A DNA stretch of 64,000 bases from Enterobacter sp. BIGb0383 (GTDB lineage: Bacteria; Pseudomonadota; Gammaproteobacteria; Enterobacterales; Enterobacteriaceae). The position numbers and the translations under genes are program-made. The notes under the pieces are model-generated. The model was not told where the DNA came from and did no database searches. It saw only the letters and a list, made by a program, of their open reading frames with translations. The stretch spans positions 682,001 through 746,000 of the forward strand of contig NZ_RJKQ01000002.1 in assembly GCF_003751845.1 (NCBI RefSeq), in the 5' to 3' direction. Below, one piece after another: positions 31,346 through 42,273 of this stretch. Position 1 is the stretch's first letter; every line of letters starts with the position of its first letter.

Positions 31346-32142
31346 CGGGACGCTTTCGCCATCATTTTCTTCAGGGCGTGGGAAACGGCAATAAAGCCGA
31401 AGCTTGCGGTGACCATCGTCGCCGCGCCAAAACCTGAGGCGCAGTCCATCCGCTTTGGCCCCTCGGCGGTGCTTTTCATGGCGCAGACGGAGCCATCCGC
31501 CTGCGGATAAACCAGCGCTTCGGTCGAGAAAACGCAGTCCACGCCCAGCTTGCCCTTACTGTTTTTCACCACGCCAAAATCGCTTTTCAGACGCTCGCGC
31601 AGCTTGGCCGCCAGCGGATCCTGGATGGTTTTCGCCAGATCGCTGACCTGGATTTGCGTCGGGTCAATCTGCCCGCCCGCGCCGCCGGTGGTCACCAGCG
31701 GGATCTTATAGCGGCGGCAATACGCGATCAGCGCCGCCTTCGGCCTGACGCTGTCGATGGCGTCAATCACATAGCTAAAGCCGCGGCTAAGATACTCCGC
31801 CACGTTATCCACGGTGACAAAATCATCAATAATAGTGACCTGGCACTCGGGATTAATCTGCCGGATACGATCGGCCATCACTTCCGCTTTCGCCACGCCG
31901 ACGGTTTCGCGCATGGCGTGGATCTGACGGTTAGTGTTGGTGACGCAAACATCGTCCATATCGATAAGCGTAATCGCCCCGATCCCGGTACGCGCCAGGG
32001 CTTCTGCCGCCCAGGAGCCCACGCCGCCGATGCCCACCACGCAGATATGCGACTGCGCGAAAAGCGACAGCGCCTCTTCACCATATAATCGCGCCGTGCC
32101 GCCGAAACGCTGGCGCCAGGCGTCGCTGATTACCACAGACAT
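31336..32142 (-). CDS. tcdA: tRNA threonylcarbamoyladenosine dehydratase
   Basis: TcdA (CsdL) cyclises the t6A37 base of tRNAs to ct6A using ATP; the CsdA-CsdE sulfur relay supports it. It is a 268-residue E1-like (ThiF/MoeB) protein. The nucleotide-binding motif is [17 protein letters not shown], followed by [35 protein letters not shown] and [16 protein letters not shown] are also conserved. It is convergent with csdE and overlaps it by ten bases, leaving no room for a separate terminator. Confidence 0.95.
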   Translation of the reverse strand: MSVVISDAWRQRFGGTARLYGEEALSLFAQSHICVVGIGGVGSWAAEALARTGIGAITLIDMDDVCVTNTNRQIHAMRETVGVAKAEVMADRIRQINPECQVTIIDDFVTVDNVAEYLSRGFSYVIDAIDSVRPKAALIAYCRRYKIPLVTTGGAGGQIDPTQIQVSDLAKTIQDPLAAKLRERLKSDFGVVKNSKGKLGVDCVFSTEALVYPQADGSVCAMKSTAEGPKRMDCASGFGAATMVTASFGFIAVSHALKKMMAKASRQA

Positions 32143-32151
32143 AGAACCTCA

Positions 32152-32184
32152 GAATGAAAAAGGGTGAGGCGCTGGCCTCACCCT
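32152..32184 (-). terminator. Rho-independent terminator after mltA
   Basis: On the minus strand a perfect 10-bp stem (32175-32184 with 32161-32170, four-base loop) is followed by TTTTCATTCT. It ends the mltA transcript 55 bases after its stop and just before the tcdA start. Confidence 0.75.
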
Positions 32185-32238
32185 GTCACTCTCCCCATCG
32201 GGAGAAGATGAACAGAAACGGTCGTCAGAATAGCATAA

Positions 32239-33336
32239 TCAGCCGCTAAAGACGTTACCGGTGCCGGGGGCCGTTTTCAGGATCCAGACCCGTCCGTAGT
32301 GGTTATACCAGCCCGCACGATGACCTGCATCCGGGCCAATGCCCTGATAAATATCGAAGTGCTGGCCTTTAATCGCGCCACCCACGTCCAGCGCAACCAT
32401 CAAACGCAGCTCGTACTGGCCGTTAAATTTACCGTTATTATCCAGCAGCGGGACTTCCGCCAGTAGCGTGGTACCTGCAGGCACGATGCTGCGATCGGAG
32501 GCCACAGAGGCGCGACCGATCAGCGGTACGGCGCTGGCGCCTTTTACCGGTGCCCAGGACTGCGGTTTAAAGAAGACAAAGGAGGCGTTCTGCTCCAGCA
32601 GTTCGCGCACCTCGGCTTCGCTGTGCTTTTCGCCCCACTCGCGGATGGCCTGCATCGACATATCTTCACGCTTCACCTCGCCCCGGTCGATCAGCACTTT
32701 GCCGATACTGCTGTAAGCGTGGCCGTTCTTCCCGGCATAGCTAAAGAAGTTGAGTGGGCTGCCGTCACCGAAGTCGATATAGCCGCTGCCCTGCACGTCC
32801 ATAATGAAGTTATCCATCAGGGAGTTGCTGTACGCGAGGATATAGCTGTCGCTGAGCGCCCCGGAATAGATAGCCGCACGCGACGGCAGACGCCCGCGCT
32901 TGGACGGCATAGCGTAAATCGGATACTGGAATGCACCCTGACGGGTGTGACGCGCCTGAATGACCGGGGTGTAATAGCCGGTAAACTGAACGTTACCGTA
33001 GTTATCCGCACCTTCCATCTGCCAGGCGTCAATGCCGAACTGGCGCATGTTGCGGGTATCGCCCCCGGCGCGCAGCCAGTCCTGTACCGCATTAAAGACC
33101 TGGCTCTGGCCATTATAAAGACGTGGTGACGCGCTGCGGACCTGGCTGACCTGCTCGGCAAAATCCCCGGCGTTGATCGGCGCCCCGACCGCCTCAGGCT
33201 GGTTCACCAGCGAGAAGGGTTGATTAAACTTGCCGTCTTTATATTGCTGACCGCGATCGGTCGGCTTTGAGGTGCAGGCAGCCAGTACGGCTACAACCGC
33301 GCCCGTGAGAAGATACTTCGCCCAACGTGCTTTCAT
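32239..33336 (-). CDS. mltA: Membrane-bound lytic murein transglycosylase A
   Basis: MltA is an outer-membrane lipoprotein that cleaves peptidoglycan glycan strands with 1,6-anhydro-MurNAc formation. It has 365 residues, as in E. coli. The lipobox LAAC gives the lipidated Cys21 in MKARWAKYLLTGAVVAVLAA-C. The MltA fold domain contains FTGYYTPVIQARHT, YILAYSNSLMDNFIMDVQGS and the 3D domain with ALDVGGAIKGQHFDIYQGIG, whose Asp residues include the catalytic acid. It is divergent from the metZWV tRNA cluster. Confidence 0.96.
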   Translation of the reverse strand: MKARWAKYLLTGAVVAVLAACTSKPTDRGQQYKDGKFNQPFSLVNQPEAVGAPINAGDFAEQVSQVRSASPRLYNGQSQVFNAVQDWLRAGGDTRNMRQFGIDAWQMEGADNYGNVQFTGYYTPVIQARHTRQGAFQYPIYAMPSKRGRLPSRAAIYSGALSDSYILAYSNSLMDNFIMDVQGSGYIDFGDGSPLNFFSYAGKNGHAYSSIGKVLIDRGEVKREDMSMQAIREWGEKHSEAEVRELLEQNASFVFFKPQSWAPVKGASAVPLIGRASVASDRSIVPAGTTLLAEVPLLDNNGKFNGQYELRLMVALDVGGAIKGQHFDIYQGIGPDAGHRAGWYNHYGRVWILKTAPGTGNVFSG

Positions 33337-33510
33337 GGTTCTCGTCTTATGCTTACCCGTATGCGTGCTGAAGATAACAAACCCCCCGGCCGATTTAAAT
33401 GCGCAACGGCGCCCTTACGCAACCTTACGCACAATACGTATGATAAATAATCGTTTCTGTTACTTTTTACGCTATCTATTATGAATATGCTGGAACCGGC
33501 AAAAAAAAGG

Positions 33511-33538
33511 TTGCATCAAAAAGTTAGCAGAGTATAGT
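33511..33538 (+). promoter_or_regulatory. Promoter of the initiator tRNA cluster
   Basis: TTGCAT (33511-33516), a 16-base spacer and TATAGT (33533-33538) are followed by the GC-rich discriminator GCGCATCC, as in stringently controlled stable-RNA promoters. The first tRNA begins 13 bases after the -10. Confidence 0.75.
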
Positions 33539-33551
33539 GCGCATCCACGGA

Positions 33552-33628
<77 letters not shown>

Positions 33629-33633
33629 ATTAA

Positions 33634-33865
<232 letters not shown>

Positions 33866-33872
33866 ATACGGA

Positions 33873-33949
<77 letters not shown>

Positions 33950-33959
33950 ACACAATAAG

Positions 33960-33980
33960 CACCTTAACGGGTGTTTTTTT
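33960..33980 (+). terminator. Terminator of the tRNA-fMet array
   Basis: CACC (33960-33963) pairs with GGTG (33970-33973) and is followed by seven T. The stem is short but the T-tract is strong. Confidence 0.65.
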
Positions 33981-34048
33981 GTATCTGCGTTTCCTGAAAC
34001 CCCACATCATACCCAAAAAGAAAGGCGCTTCTCAGCACCCTTCTTCTG

Positions 34049-35302
34049 TTACCCGCGTCTTGCCAACGTTGCCCCATCGGCAAAGTAGGCTTTAATTCCC
34101 GCCAGAATCGACTCGGCCACTTCCTGCTGGAATTTGGCGGTCTTAAGCTTGCGCTCCTCTTCGACGTTACTGATAAATGCCGTTTCGACGAGGATCGACG
34201 GAATATCCGGCGCTTTCAGCACCGCAAAGCCCGCCTGCTCGACCTGGTTTTTATGCAGGCTGTTGACCCTGCCCAGACGACCCAGCACCGACTTACCAAA
34301 CTTCAGGCTGTCGTTGATAGTCAGGGACTGGACCATATCGAACATGGTGTGGTCGAGATAGCGGTCGCCGCTTTTACTCACCCCACCGATAAGGTCGGCG
34401 GCGTTCTGGGTTTCCGCCAGGTATTTCGCTGCGGTACTGGTCGCGCCGCGCGTGGAGAGCGCAAATACCGACGAGCCGTGCGGCTGGCGGGTAGCGAAGG
34501 CATCCGCGTGAATCGAAATAAACAGATCCGCACGCTGCTTCTGGGCCTTGGCGACGCGCACCTTCAACGGAATAAAGACATCCTCGTTGCGCGTCATATA
34601 GGCCTTCATATTGCCTTCTTTTTCGATAAGCGCTTTCAGGCGACGGGCGATTTGCAGCACCACGTCTTTCTCCCGCGTTTTGTACTTACCGATAGCGCCG
34701 GGATCTTCGCCCCCGTGGCCCGGATCGAGCATGATAACAATAGGTCGGTCGCGCCCGGCTTTACCCGGCTGTGGCCCGCTGCTGGCAGGCGGCAGCTCTT
34801 TATCGAGGTTGCCCTTGTTGTAGTCTTCCAGCAACGCCAGGAGCGGATCCTGTTCGTTTGATCCATTCAGGGGATAGAGATCCATCACCAGACGCTCTTT
34901 AAACTCGGCGACCGGCGCCAGTGAGAACAGCTGCGGCGCAACGTTCTGCTTTAATTCAAAGACCATGCGAACGGTTTGCGGATCGAATTGACCCACGCGA
35001 GCTGACTTAATAAAGGGATCGTCGGCGCGCACCTGAGCCCCGACGCCTTTCAGCACCGAGTTAAGATTAACGCCCTCAATGTCCACCACCAGACGGTCTG
35101 GATTGCTGAGCGTAAACTGGCGATATTTCAGCAGCCGATTAGACTCAAGCGTGACGCGCGTATAGGTTGACGCAGGCCAGACACGCACGGCCACCACCTG
35201 GCTGACGGCGGCCAGACCGACCTGACTCACGCCTAATAACCACATCGCGCCTGCCCCCTGTAATAGACGACGGCGGCTTAATGGTGAGCTGGATCCAGAC
35301 AT
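34049..35302 (-). CDS. amiC: N-acetylmuramoyl-L-alanine amidase AmiC
   Basis: AmiC is a periplasmic zinc amidase that splits septal peptidoglycan during daughter-cell separation. The 417-residue reading starts at [18 protein letters not shown], with GAGAGG upstream; a frame reaching 35386 has no homology. The N-terminus is a twin-arginine signal ([15 protein letters not shown]). An AMIN domain (about 35-150) targets the septal ring. The amidase_3 domain starts near residue 190 with [18 protein letters not shown], and zinc ligands and catalytic Glu lie in SIHADAF and [12 protein letters not shown]. It is divergent from argA. Confidence 0.95.
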   Translation of the reverse strand: MSGSSSPLSRRRLLQGAGAMWLLGVSQVGLAAVSQVVAVRVWPASTYTRVTLESNRLLKYRQFTLSNPDRLVVDIEGVNLNSVLKGVGAQVRADDPFIKSARVGQFDPQTVRMVFELKQNVAPQLFSLAPVAEFKERLVMDLYPLNGSNEQDPLLALLEDYNKGNLDKELPPASSGPQPGKAGRDRPIVIMLDPGHGGEDPGAIGKYKTREKDVVLQIARRLKALIEKEGNMKAYMTRNEDVFIPLKVRVAKAQKQRADLFISIHADAFATRQPHGSSVFALSTRGATSTAAKYLAETQNAADLIGGVSKSGDRYLDHTMFDMVQSLTINDSLKFGKSVLGRLGRVNSLHKNQVEQAGFAVLKAPDIPSILVETAFISNVEEERKLKTAKFQQEVAESILAGIKAYFADGATLARRG

Positions 35303-35478
35303 GCCTCTCCCGAGCAATAAAATTAATGACTCAACTAAAACGACAAATTGACCAAAAACTTTAACGAATGACGCATATTCTGTCATCTATAAAAGCGTAA
35401 ACATTCATATGTCTGCGCAATTCACAGGGATAAGAATGTTGTGGTAAATCAAAATTTGTACTTGCACCCGTACGCAGA

Positions 35479-35517
35479 AAAGAATAAAAATACACAAATT
35501 ACGAATAAACATGCATT
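35479..35517. promoter_or_regulatory. Paired ARG boxes upstream of argA
   Basis: AGAATAAAAATACA (35481-35494) and CGAATAAACATGCA (35502-35515) match the ArgR core TGAATWWWWATTCA at 12 and 11 of 14 positions. They are 21 bases apart, exactly the spacing of adjacent 18-base ARG boxes with a 3-base gap. They sit 13-50 bases before the argA start, fitting ArgR repression. Confidence 0.75.
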
Positions 35518-35529
35518 AAGGGGCTTGCC

Positions 35530-36861
35530 GTGGTGAAGGAACGTAGAACCGAACTGGTAGAGGGATTCCGTCATTCTGTTCCCTATATTAATACCCATCG
35601 GGGAAAGACGTTTGTCATCATGCTTGGCGGCGAAGCGATTGCCAACCATAATTTCTCAAGCATTGTCAATGACATAGGGCTTCTTCACAGCCTGGGCATC
35701 CGCCTGGTGCTGGTCTACGGTGCCCGACCGCAGATTGATGCCAATCTGGCAAGCAACCATCACGAGCCGATTTACCACAACCATATTCGCGTGACGGACG
35801 CCAGAACCCTTGAACTGGTTAAGCAGGCAGCCGGACAGCTGCAGCTGGATATTACCGCCCGTCTGTCGATGAGCCTGAACAACACCCCGCTGCAGGGCGC
35901 GCATATCAACGTGGTCAGCGGTAACTTTATTATTGCGCAGCCGCTGGGCGTCGAGGACGGCATTGACTACTGCCACAGCGGCCGTATCCGTCGTATCGAT
36001 GAAGAGGCCATTCATCGCCAGCTGGACAGCGGTGCTATCGTCCTGATGGGCCCGGTTGCCGTCTCGGTGACCGGTGAAAGCTTTAACCTGACCTCGGAAG
36101 AGATTGCCACCCAGCTGGCGATCAAACTGAAGGCAGAAAAAATGATTGGCTTCTGCTCCTCTCAGGGCGTGACCAACCGCGAAGGCAATATTGTCTCAGA
36201 GCTGTTCCCCAACGAGGCCCAGGCCAGAGTGGAAGAGCTGGAAGCCGAAGGCGATTACCACTCCGGCACCGTGCGTTTCCTGCGCGGGGCGTTTAAAGCC
36301 TGCCGCAGCGGCGTACGTCGCAGCCACCTGATTAGCTATCAGGAGGATGGCGCGCTGCTGCAGGAACTCTTTTCCCGCGACGGTATCGGTACCCAGATTG
36401 TGATGGAGAGCGCCGAGCAGATCCGCCGCGCCACCATTAATGATATCGGCGGGATCCTTGAGCTGATCCGCCCTCTGGAAGAACAGGGCATCCTGGTGCG
36501 TCGCTCCCGCGAACAGCTGGAGATGGAGATCGATAAGTTCACCATCGTCCAGCGCGATAATCTGACCATCGCCTGTGCCGCGCTCTACCCATTCCCGGAA
36601 GAGAAAATCGGCGAAATGGCCTGCGTGGCGGTCCACCCGGACTACCGCAGCTCGTCGCGTGGGGAAGTGCTGCTGGAGCGCATTGCGCTTCAGGCGCGTC
36701 AGATGGGGCTGGAGAAGCTGTTTGTTCTGACGACCCGCAGCATTCACTGGTTCCAGGAGCGCGGTTTTACCCCGGTGGATATCGACTCGCTGCCGGAAAG
36801 CAAAAAAGAGATGTACAACTATCAGCGCCGCTCTAAGGTGCTGATGGCTAACCTGAGCTAA
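35530..36861 (+). CDS. argA: N-acetylglutamate synthase ArgA
   Basis: ArgA acetylates L-glutamate with acetyl-CoA, the first and arginine-inhibited step of arginine synthesis. It has 443 residues: an N-terminal amino acid kinase-like domain ([31 protein letters not shown]) and a C-terminal GNAT domain ([20 protein letters not shown]). The start is GTG, as in E. coli, followed by a second GTG codon; [20 protein letters not shown] is conserved directly after. Two ARG boxes lie just upstream. Confidence 0.96.
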   Translation: MVKERRTELVEGFRHSVPYINTHRGKTFVIMLGGEAIANHNFSSIVNDIGLLHSLGIRLVLVYGARPQIDANLASNHHEPIYHNHIRVTDARTLELVKQAAGQLQLDITARLSMSLNNTPLQGAHINVVSGNFIIAQPLGVEDGIDYCHSGRIRRIDEEAIHRQLDSGAIVLMGPVAVSVTGESFNLTSEEIATQLAIKLKAEKMIGFCSSQGVTNREGNIVSELFPNEAQARVEELEAEGDYHSGTVRFLRGAFKACRSGVRRSHLISYQEDGALLQELFSRDGIGTQIVMESAEQIRRATINDIGGILELIRPLEEQGILVRRSREQLEMEIDKFTIVQRDNLTIACAALYPFPEEKIGEMACVAVHPDYRSSSRGEVLLERIALQARQMGLEKLFVLTTRSIHWFQERGFTPVDIDSLPESKKEMYNYQRRSKVLMANLS

Positions 36862-36868
36862 CCGCCTG

Positions 36869-36886
36869 CCCCTCGCCGTCGAGGGG
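36869..36886. terminator. Hairpin between argA and recD
   Basis: A perfect 7-bp stem (36869-36875 with 36880-36886, loop CCGT) fills the 31-base gap between two convergent stops. There is no T-tract; it is a possible bidirectional terminator. Confidence 0.5.
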
Positions 36887-36892
36887 CCACGC

Positions 36893-38731
36893 TTATTCCA
36901 TCCCGGTAAAAAATGCCGCCAGGCCGCTGCGTCGCTGCGTGCGGGTCGCGATAGCCTGAGCCAGGATCTGCGGATCGGCATACAGCGACAGCTGACGCCG
37001 GGCGCGGGTAATCGCGGTGTAGACTAACTCGCGGGTCACCACCGGCGTGCGCTGTGACGGCAGGATCAACGCGGCATGGTCAAACTCAGACCCCTGCGAC
37101 TTATGCACCGTCATCGCCCAGGTCGTATCATGTTCCGGCAGACGGCTGGGCTGCACCGACTTAATGGTGCCGTCGGCCAGCGGGAACCAGACCCGCAGCC
37201 CCTGGCCACGATCCAGCGCAATCCCGATATCACCGTTATATAAGCCCAGGGCGCTGTCGTTACGGGCAATCATTACCGGACGACCTTCATACCAGCGACT
37301 GTGGCGAGGCAGATAGATCTTACGCTTGCGCTGGAGCTGCTGCTCAAGCTGAGTATTCAGGCCGCTTACGCCCCAGGGGCCTTCGCGCAGGGCGCAAAGT
37401 AGCTGAAACTCCCCGAAAGCGGCCAGCAGTGACTCTGGCGATGCGCGCTCGCGCAGCAGGCTCAGATAGCGATCGTAGCCCCTTTCAGCGGCATCCAGCA
37501 TCGCCTGATACGCTTCGGTGGTTTGTAGAGACTGTCGGGTGATATCGCTATAGCCATGGGCGAAGACCGCCTCCAGGCCCTTTTTATCCCCCCGGTTCAC
37601 CGCCGCCGCCAGCTGACCGATGCCCGACTGGCTGCCGAAGCGATAGCTTTTTTGCAGCAGGCAGAGACTGTCGCGCAGCGATCCGGCCACGCTCCCCTCA
37701 CCGGCTGGAACGGTCGCGCCGGTCAGGCGGCTCAGCTCGGCGGCACGCGCTGGCGTATAGCCGGCGCCGGCCCAGGCGCAGATATCGCCCAGCACGGCAC
37801 CGGCTTCGACGGAGGCCAGCTGATCCCGGTCGCCGAGGAAAATCACCCTGCCGTGCGGCGGAAGGGCGTCAATCAGACGCGCCATCATCGGCAAGTCGAT
37901 CATCGAGGCTTCATCGACCACCAGTACATCAAGGTGGAGTGGGTTACCCGCGTGATAGCGCATCCGCTGGCTACCGGGCTGTGCGCCCAGCAGGCGGTGC
38001 AGCGTTCCGGCATCCGTCGGCAGCATCGCCTTTTGTGCCTCATTCAGGTTTAGCTGCCGTAACGCACCGCCGAGAGACTCGCTTAAGCGGGCGGCCGCTT
38101 TACCGGTCGGTGCCGCCAGGCGAATACGACAGCGGCTCTCACCGGCCATATGGATCAACGCCGCCAGCAGTTTTGCCACGGTCGTAGTTTTACCCGTCCC
38201 TGGCCCGCCGGAGATCACCGCGATACGTCGGGTCAGGGCGACCGCTGCGGCCACTTTCTGCCAGTCAACCTCTTCGCTCTGCGGGAACAAGTCGGCCAGC
38301 GTCTGCGTCAACAGCGCTTCATCCTGGATCAGAGGTGCGTTAGCCTCGCTGAAAAAGCGGGCCACCACCTGCTCGTTATGCCACATCCGGTTCAGGTAGA
38401 GACGATCATCGCGCAGGATCAGCGGCGTCGCACCTTCCCCGTCACTGACCGCAGGCGATGCCATCAGCTGCGCCAGCCAGCCGTCGGCGTCGCCCGCCGC
38501 GGCAAACAGCTGCTGTTCGGCCTCTTTTGCCAGGCCGCTCAGCGAATCGTCCGGTACCAGACGAGACAGCGGCAGACACACATGCCCTTCCCCCGCATCG
38601 CGGCTGACCAGCGCCGCCGCCAGCATCACGGCGGGTTCATTTTCTTCCGCCACCATCATGGCGAACTGTGCATCCAGCGGACGCAGCAGCCTGTGCTGGA
38701 CCGCATCCTGTAACAGCCTGTGCATCGACAT
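36893..38731 (-). CDS. recD: Exodeoxyribonuclease V alpha subunit RecD
   Basis: RecD is the fast 5'-3' helicase of RecBCD, which resects double-strand breaks and responds to Chi. It has 612 residues, four more than E. coli RecD. Superfamily 1B helicase motifs: Walker [19 protein letters not shown], motif [15 protein letters not shown], motif [20 protein letters not shown], and motifs [18 protein letters not shown] and [14 protein letters not shown]. The ATG overlaps the recB stop by one base (TAATG); a second ATG two codons later is also possible. It is the last gene of the recC-ptrA-recB-recD run. Confidence 0.95.
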   Translation of the reverse strand: MSMHRLLQDAVQHRLLRPLDAQFAMMVAEENEPAVMLAAALVSRDAGEGHVCLPLSRLVPDDSLSGLAKEAEQQLFAAAGDADGWLAQLMASPAVSDGEGATPLILRDDRLYLNRMWHNEQVVARFFSEANAPLIQDEALLTQTLADLFPQSEEVDWQKVAAAVALTRRIAVISGGPGTGKTTTVAKLLAALIHMAGESRCRIRLAAPTGKAAARLSESLGGALRQLNLNEAQKAMLPTDAGTLHRLLGAQPGSQRMRYHAGNPLHLDVLVVDEASMIDLPMMARLIDALPPHGRVIFLGDRDQLASVEAGAVLGDICAWAGAGYTPARAAELSRLTGATVPAGEGSVAGSLRDSLCLLQKSYRFGSQSGIGQLAAAVNRGDKKGLEAVFAHGYSDITRQSLQTTEAYQAMLDAAERGYDRYLSLLRERASPESLLAAFGEFQLLCALREGPWGVSGLNTQLEQQLQRKRKIYLPRHSRWYEGRPVMIARNDSALGLYNGDIGIALDRGQGLRVWFPLADGTIKSVQPSRLPEHDTTWAMTVHKSQGSEFDHAALILPSQRTPVVTRELVYTAITRARRQLSLYADPQILAQAIATRTQRRSGLAAFFTGME

Positions 38732-41700
38732 TACGCCACCTCCTGTGCAGCACCGGCAAAGAGCGCGTCCAGTTCGTCAATTAACCGCACGTCCGGCCGG
38801 GTGGTAAAGATCCCCTGCCCCGGCGCAGCATGATCGATGCCGCGCAGAAACAGATAGATCACGCCGCCGAAGTGCTGCTGATAGTCATAGTCCGCCAGGC
38901 GATGGCGTAAATAGCGGTGCAGCGCCAGGCTATAAAGCTGGTACTGCAGTTCATATCGGTGGGACTGCATCGCCTGAGCCATCGCCGTTTCCGTGTAAGC
39001 CTCGCTGTTCTCGCCCAGCCAGTTAGATTTGTAATCCAGCAGGTAGTAGCGGCCATTGTGGCGGAAAACCAGGTCGATAAAGCCCTTTAGCATCCCGCGC
39101 ACCTGCTGAAAATCCAGCGTCGGACAGCCCGCCGAGAGCGGATCGTAACGCCGGGTCAGCGCATCAAGCGCCGCTGCGTCCAGGGGGGCGCTGATAGGCA
39201 GATAAAACGCCATCTCGACCTGTTTATCCCGCCCGCCAAGCTGGCTAAGCGACACGCCGCTATCGCCCAAAGGCGCTTCCAGGACCGTCTGCACCCAGCG
39301 ACTCAGCACCGGCTGCCAGTGCGCGTCATAGCCGCCCTGCTGTAGTTTTTCCAGCATCCAGGCCTCGTCAACCGGCTGGGTAAAATCAAGTTCTTCAAAA
39401 AGGCCGTGCAAAAAGGTGCCCGGCGATGCGCCGCGAGGGAACTGATGGGGCGTGAGTTCCGGCTCCGGCACCACCTCGCCAACGCCTGCAGCGTCAATAT
39501 CCAGACGCGGGAGTAAATCCTGGGCAATGGCATGCCCCTGCTGCTGCAGCCCGGAGTAACTGGTCACCCGCCAGTCATCCCGCAGGGTGCGCGTGACCTG
39601 ACGGGCACTCAGGGCAGGCAGGGTTTCACCCGGCGGCTGCCAGCGCGTATTATCCGCTGCGGGCGGTGTTTCCAGCACGATATGCTGCCCACAAAGCTGG
39701 CCCAGGCTGGCCGCCAGCCCGCTGGCATCCTGCGGCTCACCTTTCTGAATCAGGCGACCGAGAGCACTATGGTGGAAATCACTGTCCGCCGGTTTATCGC
39801 TGCGGCGACTGGTCAGGGGCGCAATACCGAGGCTACAGTGCCAGATGGCGCGGGTTAGCGCCACGTACAGCAGACGCAGATCCTCCGCCAGTCGCTCGGC
39901 CTCCGCCAGCTCAATACTCTCTTCGGATCCCGACAGATCCAGCATCGCCTCAAAGGTTTTCCGGTCATGGTAGAGCGCCTGATCCTGCTTGCGGAAGCGG
40001 GCAATAAAGGGTAGCCAGACCAGGGAGTACTCCAGCCCCTTAGATTTGTGGATCGTGACGATCTGCACCAGATGACGATCGCTTTCGAGACGCATCTGCT
40101 GGCTGCTGGCGCTGGTGTCCGGGTCGGCAATACGTTGCGACAGCCAGCGCACCAGAGCGTGTTCGCTCTCAAGCGAGGCCGCCGCTTCCTGCAGCAGTTC
40201 GCTGATATGCAGGATATCCGTCAGACGACGTTCGCCACCCGCCGTAGCCAGCAGGTTCTCGGCAATACGTCGGGTCGTCATCAGCGCACGCAGCATCGGC
40301 ATCACGCCGCGCTTTTGCCACTGCTGGCGGTAACCAACAAACTCCTCGACCACCGCATCCCAGGCATTTTCGTCCTGGTTCAGCGCCTCAAGATCCTGCG
40401 CATTCAGCCCCAGCATACTGGTCGCCAGCGCGCTACGCAGCGTGCCTTCATGCTCCGGGGTCAATACCGCCTGCAGCAGCCACAGCATCTCCTGCGCCTC
40501 TGGCGTGGTAAAGACGCTGTCGCGATTTGAGAGATAGACGGACGGTATCCCCAGCGCATAGAGCGCATCGCGGATCTGCGCCGCTTCCTGGCGGCTGCGC
40601 ACCAGCACCGTAATATCGGAGGCCTGCACAGGACGGGATTTATCCCCGCGCCACAACAGCGCCTTGCCCTGCTGCCCGGCGCTGAGCCAGTCGCGGATCT
40701 GACCCGCGCACAGCCCGGCCATAAAGCTCTGATAATCACCGGAGCCGACGCCTTCGCCCGGCATCAGCCAGAGGCTCATGGCCGCCTGCGTCTCGCCGTC
40801 AATCTCAAAGCGCAGACCGCTGTTTTTCTCTGCGGGTTTAACGGGCCAGAAGGGAATATCGCGGAACATAAAGGCGTTATCCATCTGGCTGAACAGCGTG
40901 TTTACCCCTTCGACCACGCCAGGAGCCGAGCGCCAGTTGGTGTCCAGCGTATAGTGAGCGCTGACATCGCCGCGCGCCTTCATATAGGTAAAGATATCCG
41001 CGCCGCGAAAGGCGTAGATCGCCTGTTTCGGGTCGCCAATCAGCAGCAGGGCGGTGTCCGGCTGGCGGTGCCAGATGCGGCGGAAAATACGGTACTGCTG
41101 TGGGTCGGTATCCTGAAATTCATCGATCATCGCTACAGGAAAACGCTGGCGGATGGCGGCGGCCAGTGCCTCACCGCTGGCGCTGCGCAGCGCCTGATCC
41201 AGCCGACTCAGCATATCGTCAAAACCCAGCTCGCCGCGTCGACGCTTCTCTTCGGCTACCGCTTCGCGGATCTCGACCATCGCCTGCGCAATAACCAGAT
41301 CGTCAAGGGTTAACGGCCCGGCCAGCAAATCATCGACCGCCGTGAATAGCGGATGCTCCGGCACCGTGCCGTTGGGTTTAGTCCGTTCGACCAGAAATAC
41401 CTGGGAAAATTTTTCCAGCGCGTCGGGCAACTGATAGTGGCGGGTCTCTTCCTGCGCCCAGGCCGAGACTTTATCGAGCCATTTGCCCTGGTTGCCACGG
41501 TTGAATTTACGCCGGTCAATATCAGAGGCTTCCAGCACCCCCTCCAGCTCTGCCGATTCCGCCAGCCACTGGTTTTTCAGCGCGGTAATACGCGCCAGGA
41601 TCTGCTGGTGCCGCACGGCGAGGGTTTCGCCCTCGGGCGGCGGGGCTTTAATCTGCGGCGCCTCACCCTGCAGATAGCGGTCGATAGATTTCAGCAGCGC

Positions 41701-42273
41701 CTGCGGCCCCTGCCAGGAGCGGTGGATCACCTCGGCGATATCGCGGGAGAGTGGATAGCAGTGACGACGCCAGAAGTCGGCACAGGCCTGATAGCGCAGG
41801 GAGGATTCGTCTTCAATCAGCTGCTGTTCGAAGAGCATGCCTGATTCAAAGGCGTTAAGGCTGAGCATCCGCTGGCAGAAGCCGTGGATAGTAAAAACGG
41901 CGGCTTCGTCCATCTGTCGCTCCGCCAACAGCAGCAGGCTGGCCGCCTGCTGTTTATCGTCGATCTCGTCCAGCAGACGGGCGTAGAGCGGATCTTGCGT
42001 ACTTCCGCGCAGGCAGGCGATACGCAACTCGTGGATATTGCTGCGAATACGCCCGCGCAGCTCTTCGGTGGCAGCCTCGGTAAAGGTCACCACCAAAAGC
42101 TCTTCTACGCTGACCCGCCGGGGAAAGGCGGCGCTGCCGCCCAGCCCCAACAGCAGGCGCAGATAGAGCGCGGCGATGGTATAGGTTTTTCCGGTGCCCG
42201 CTGAGGCTTCAATCAGGCGCTCGCCGCTTAGCGGCAGGCGCAGGGGATCCAGGGACTCGGCGGCCTCGGTCAT
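38731..42273 (-). CDS. recB: Exodeoxyribonuclease V beta subunit RecB
   Basis: RecB is the 3'-5' helicase and nuclease subunit of RecBCD and loads RecA after Chi. It has 1180 residues, as in E. coli. Helicase motifs: Walker [19 protein letters not shown] near the N-terminus, motif [18 protein letters not shown], and [20 protein letters not shown]. The C-terminal nuclease domain contains [20 protein letters not shown], with the metal-binding Asp and the catalytic Lys. The start overlaps the ptrA stop by four bases (ATGA) and the stop overlaps the recD start, so all three are translationally linked. Confidence 0.97.
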   Translation of the reverse strand: MTEAAESLDPLRLPLSGERLIEASAGTGKTYTIAALYLRLLLGLGGSAAFPRRVSVEELLVVTFTEAATEELRGRIRSNIHELRIACLRGSTQDPLYARLLDEIDDKQQAASLLLLAERQMDEAAVFTIHGFCQRMLSLNAFESGMLFEQQLIEDESSLRYQACADFWRRHCYPLSRDIAEVIHRSWQGPQALLKSIDRYLQGEAPQIKAPPPEGETLAVRHQQILARITALKNQWLAESAELEGVLEASDIDRRKFNRGNQGKWLDKVSAWAQEETRHYQLPDALEKFSQVFLVERTKPNGTVPEHPLFTAVDDLLAGPLTLDDLVIAQAMVEIREAVAEEKRRRGELGFDDMLSRLDQALRSASGEALAAAIRQRFPVAMIDEFQDTDPQQYRIFRRIWHRQPDTALLLIGDPKQAIYAFRGADIFTYMKARGDVSAHYTLDTNWRSAPGVVEGVNTLFSQMDNAFMFRDIPFWPVKPAEKNSGLRFEIDGETQAAMSLWLMPGEGVGSGDYQSFMAGLCAGQIRDWLSAGQQGKALLWRGDKSRPVQASDITVLVRSRQEAAQIRDALYALGIPSVYLSNRDSVFTTPEAQEMLWLLQAVLTPEHEGTLRSALATSMLGLNAQDLEALNQDENAWDAVVEEFVGYRQQWQKRGVMPMLRALMTTRRIAENLLATAGGERRLTDILHISELLQEAAASLESEHALVRWLSQRIADPDTSASSQQMRLESDRHLVQIVTIHKSKGLEYSLVWLPFIARFRKQDQALYHDRKTFEAMLDLSGSEESIELAEAERLAEDLRLLYVALTRAIWHCSLGIAPLTSRRSDKPADSDFHHSALGRLIQKGEPQDASGLAASLGQLCGQHIVLETPPAADNTRWQPPGETLPALSARQVTRTLRDDWRVTSYSGLQQQGHAIAQDLLPRLDIDAAGVGEVVPEPELTPHQFPRGASPGTFLHGLFEELDFTQPVDEAWMLEKLQQGGYDAHWQPVLSRWVQTVLEAPLGDSGVSLSQLGGRDKQVEMAFYLPISAPLDAAALDALTRRYDPLSAGCPTLDFQQVRGMLKGFIDLVFRHNGRYYLLDYKSNWLGENSEAYTETAMAQAMQSHRYELQYQLYSLALHRYLRHRLADYDYQQHFGGVIYLFLRGIDHAAPGQGIFTTRPDVRLIDELDALFAGAAQEVA

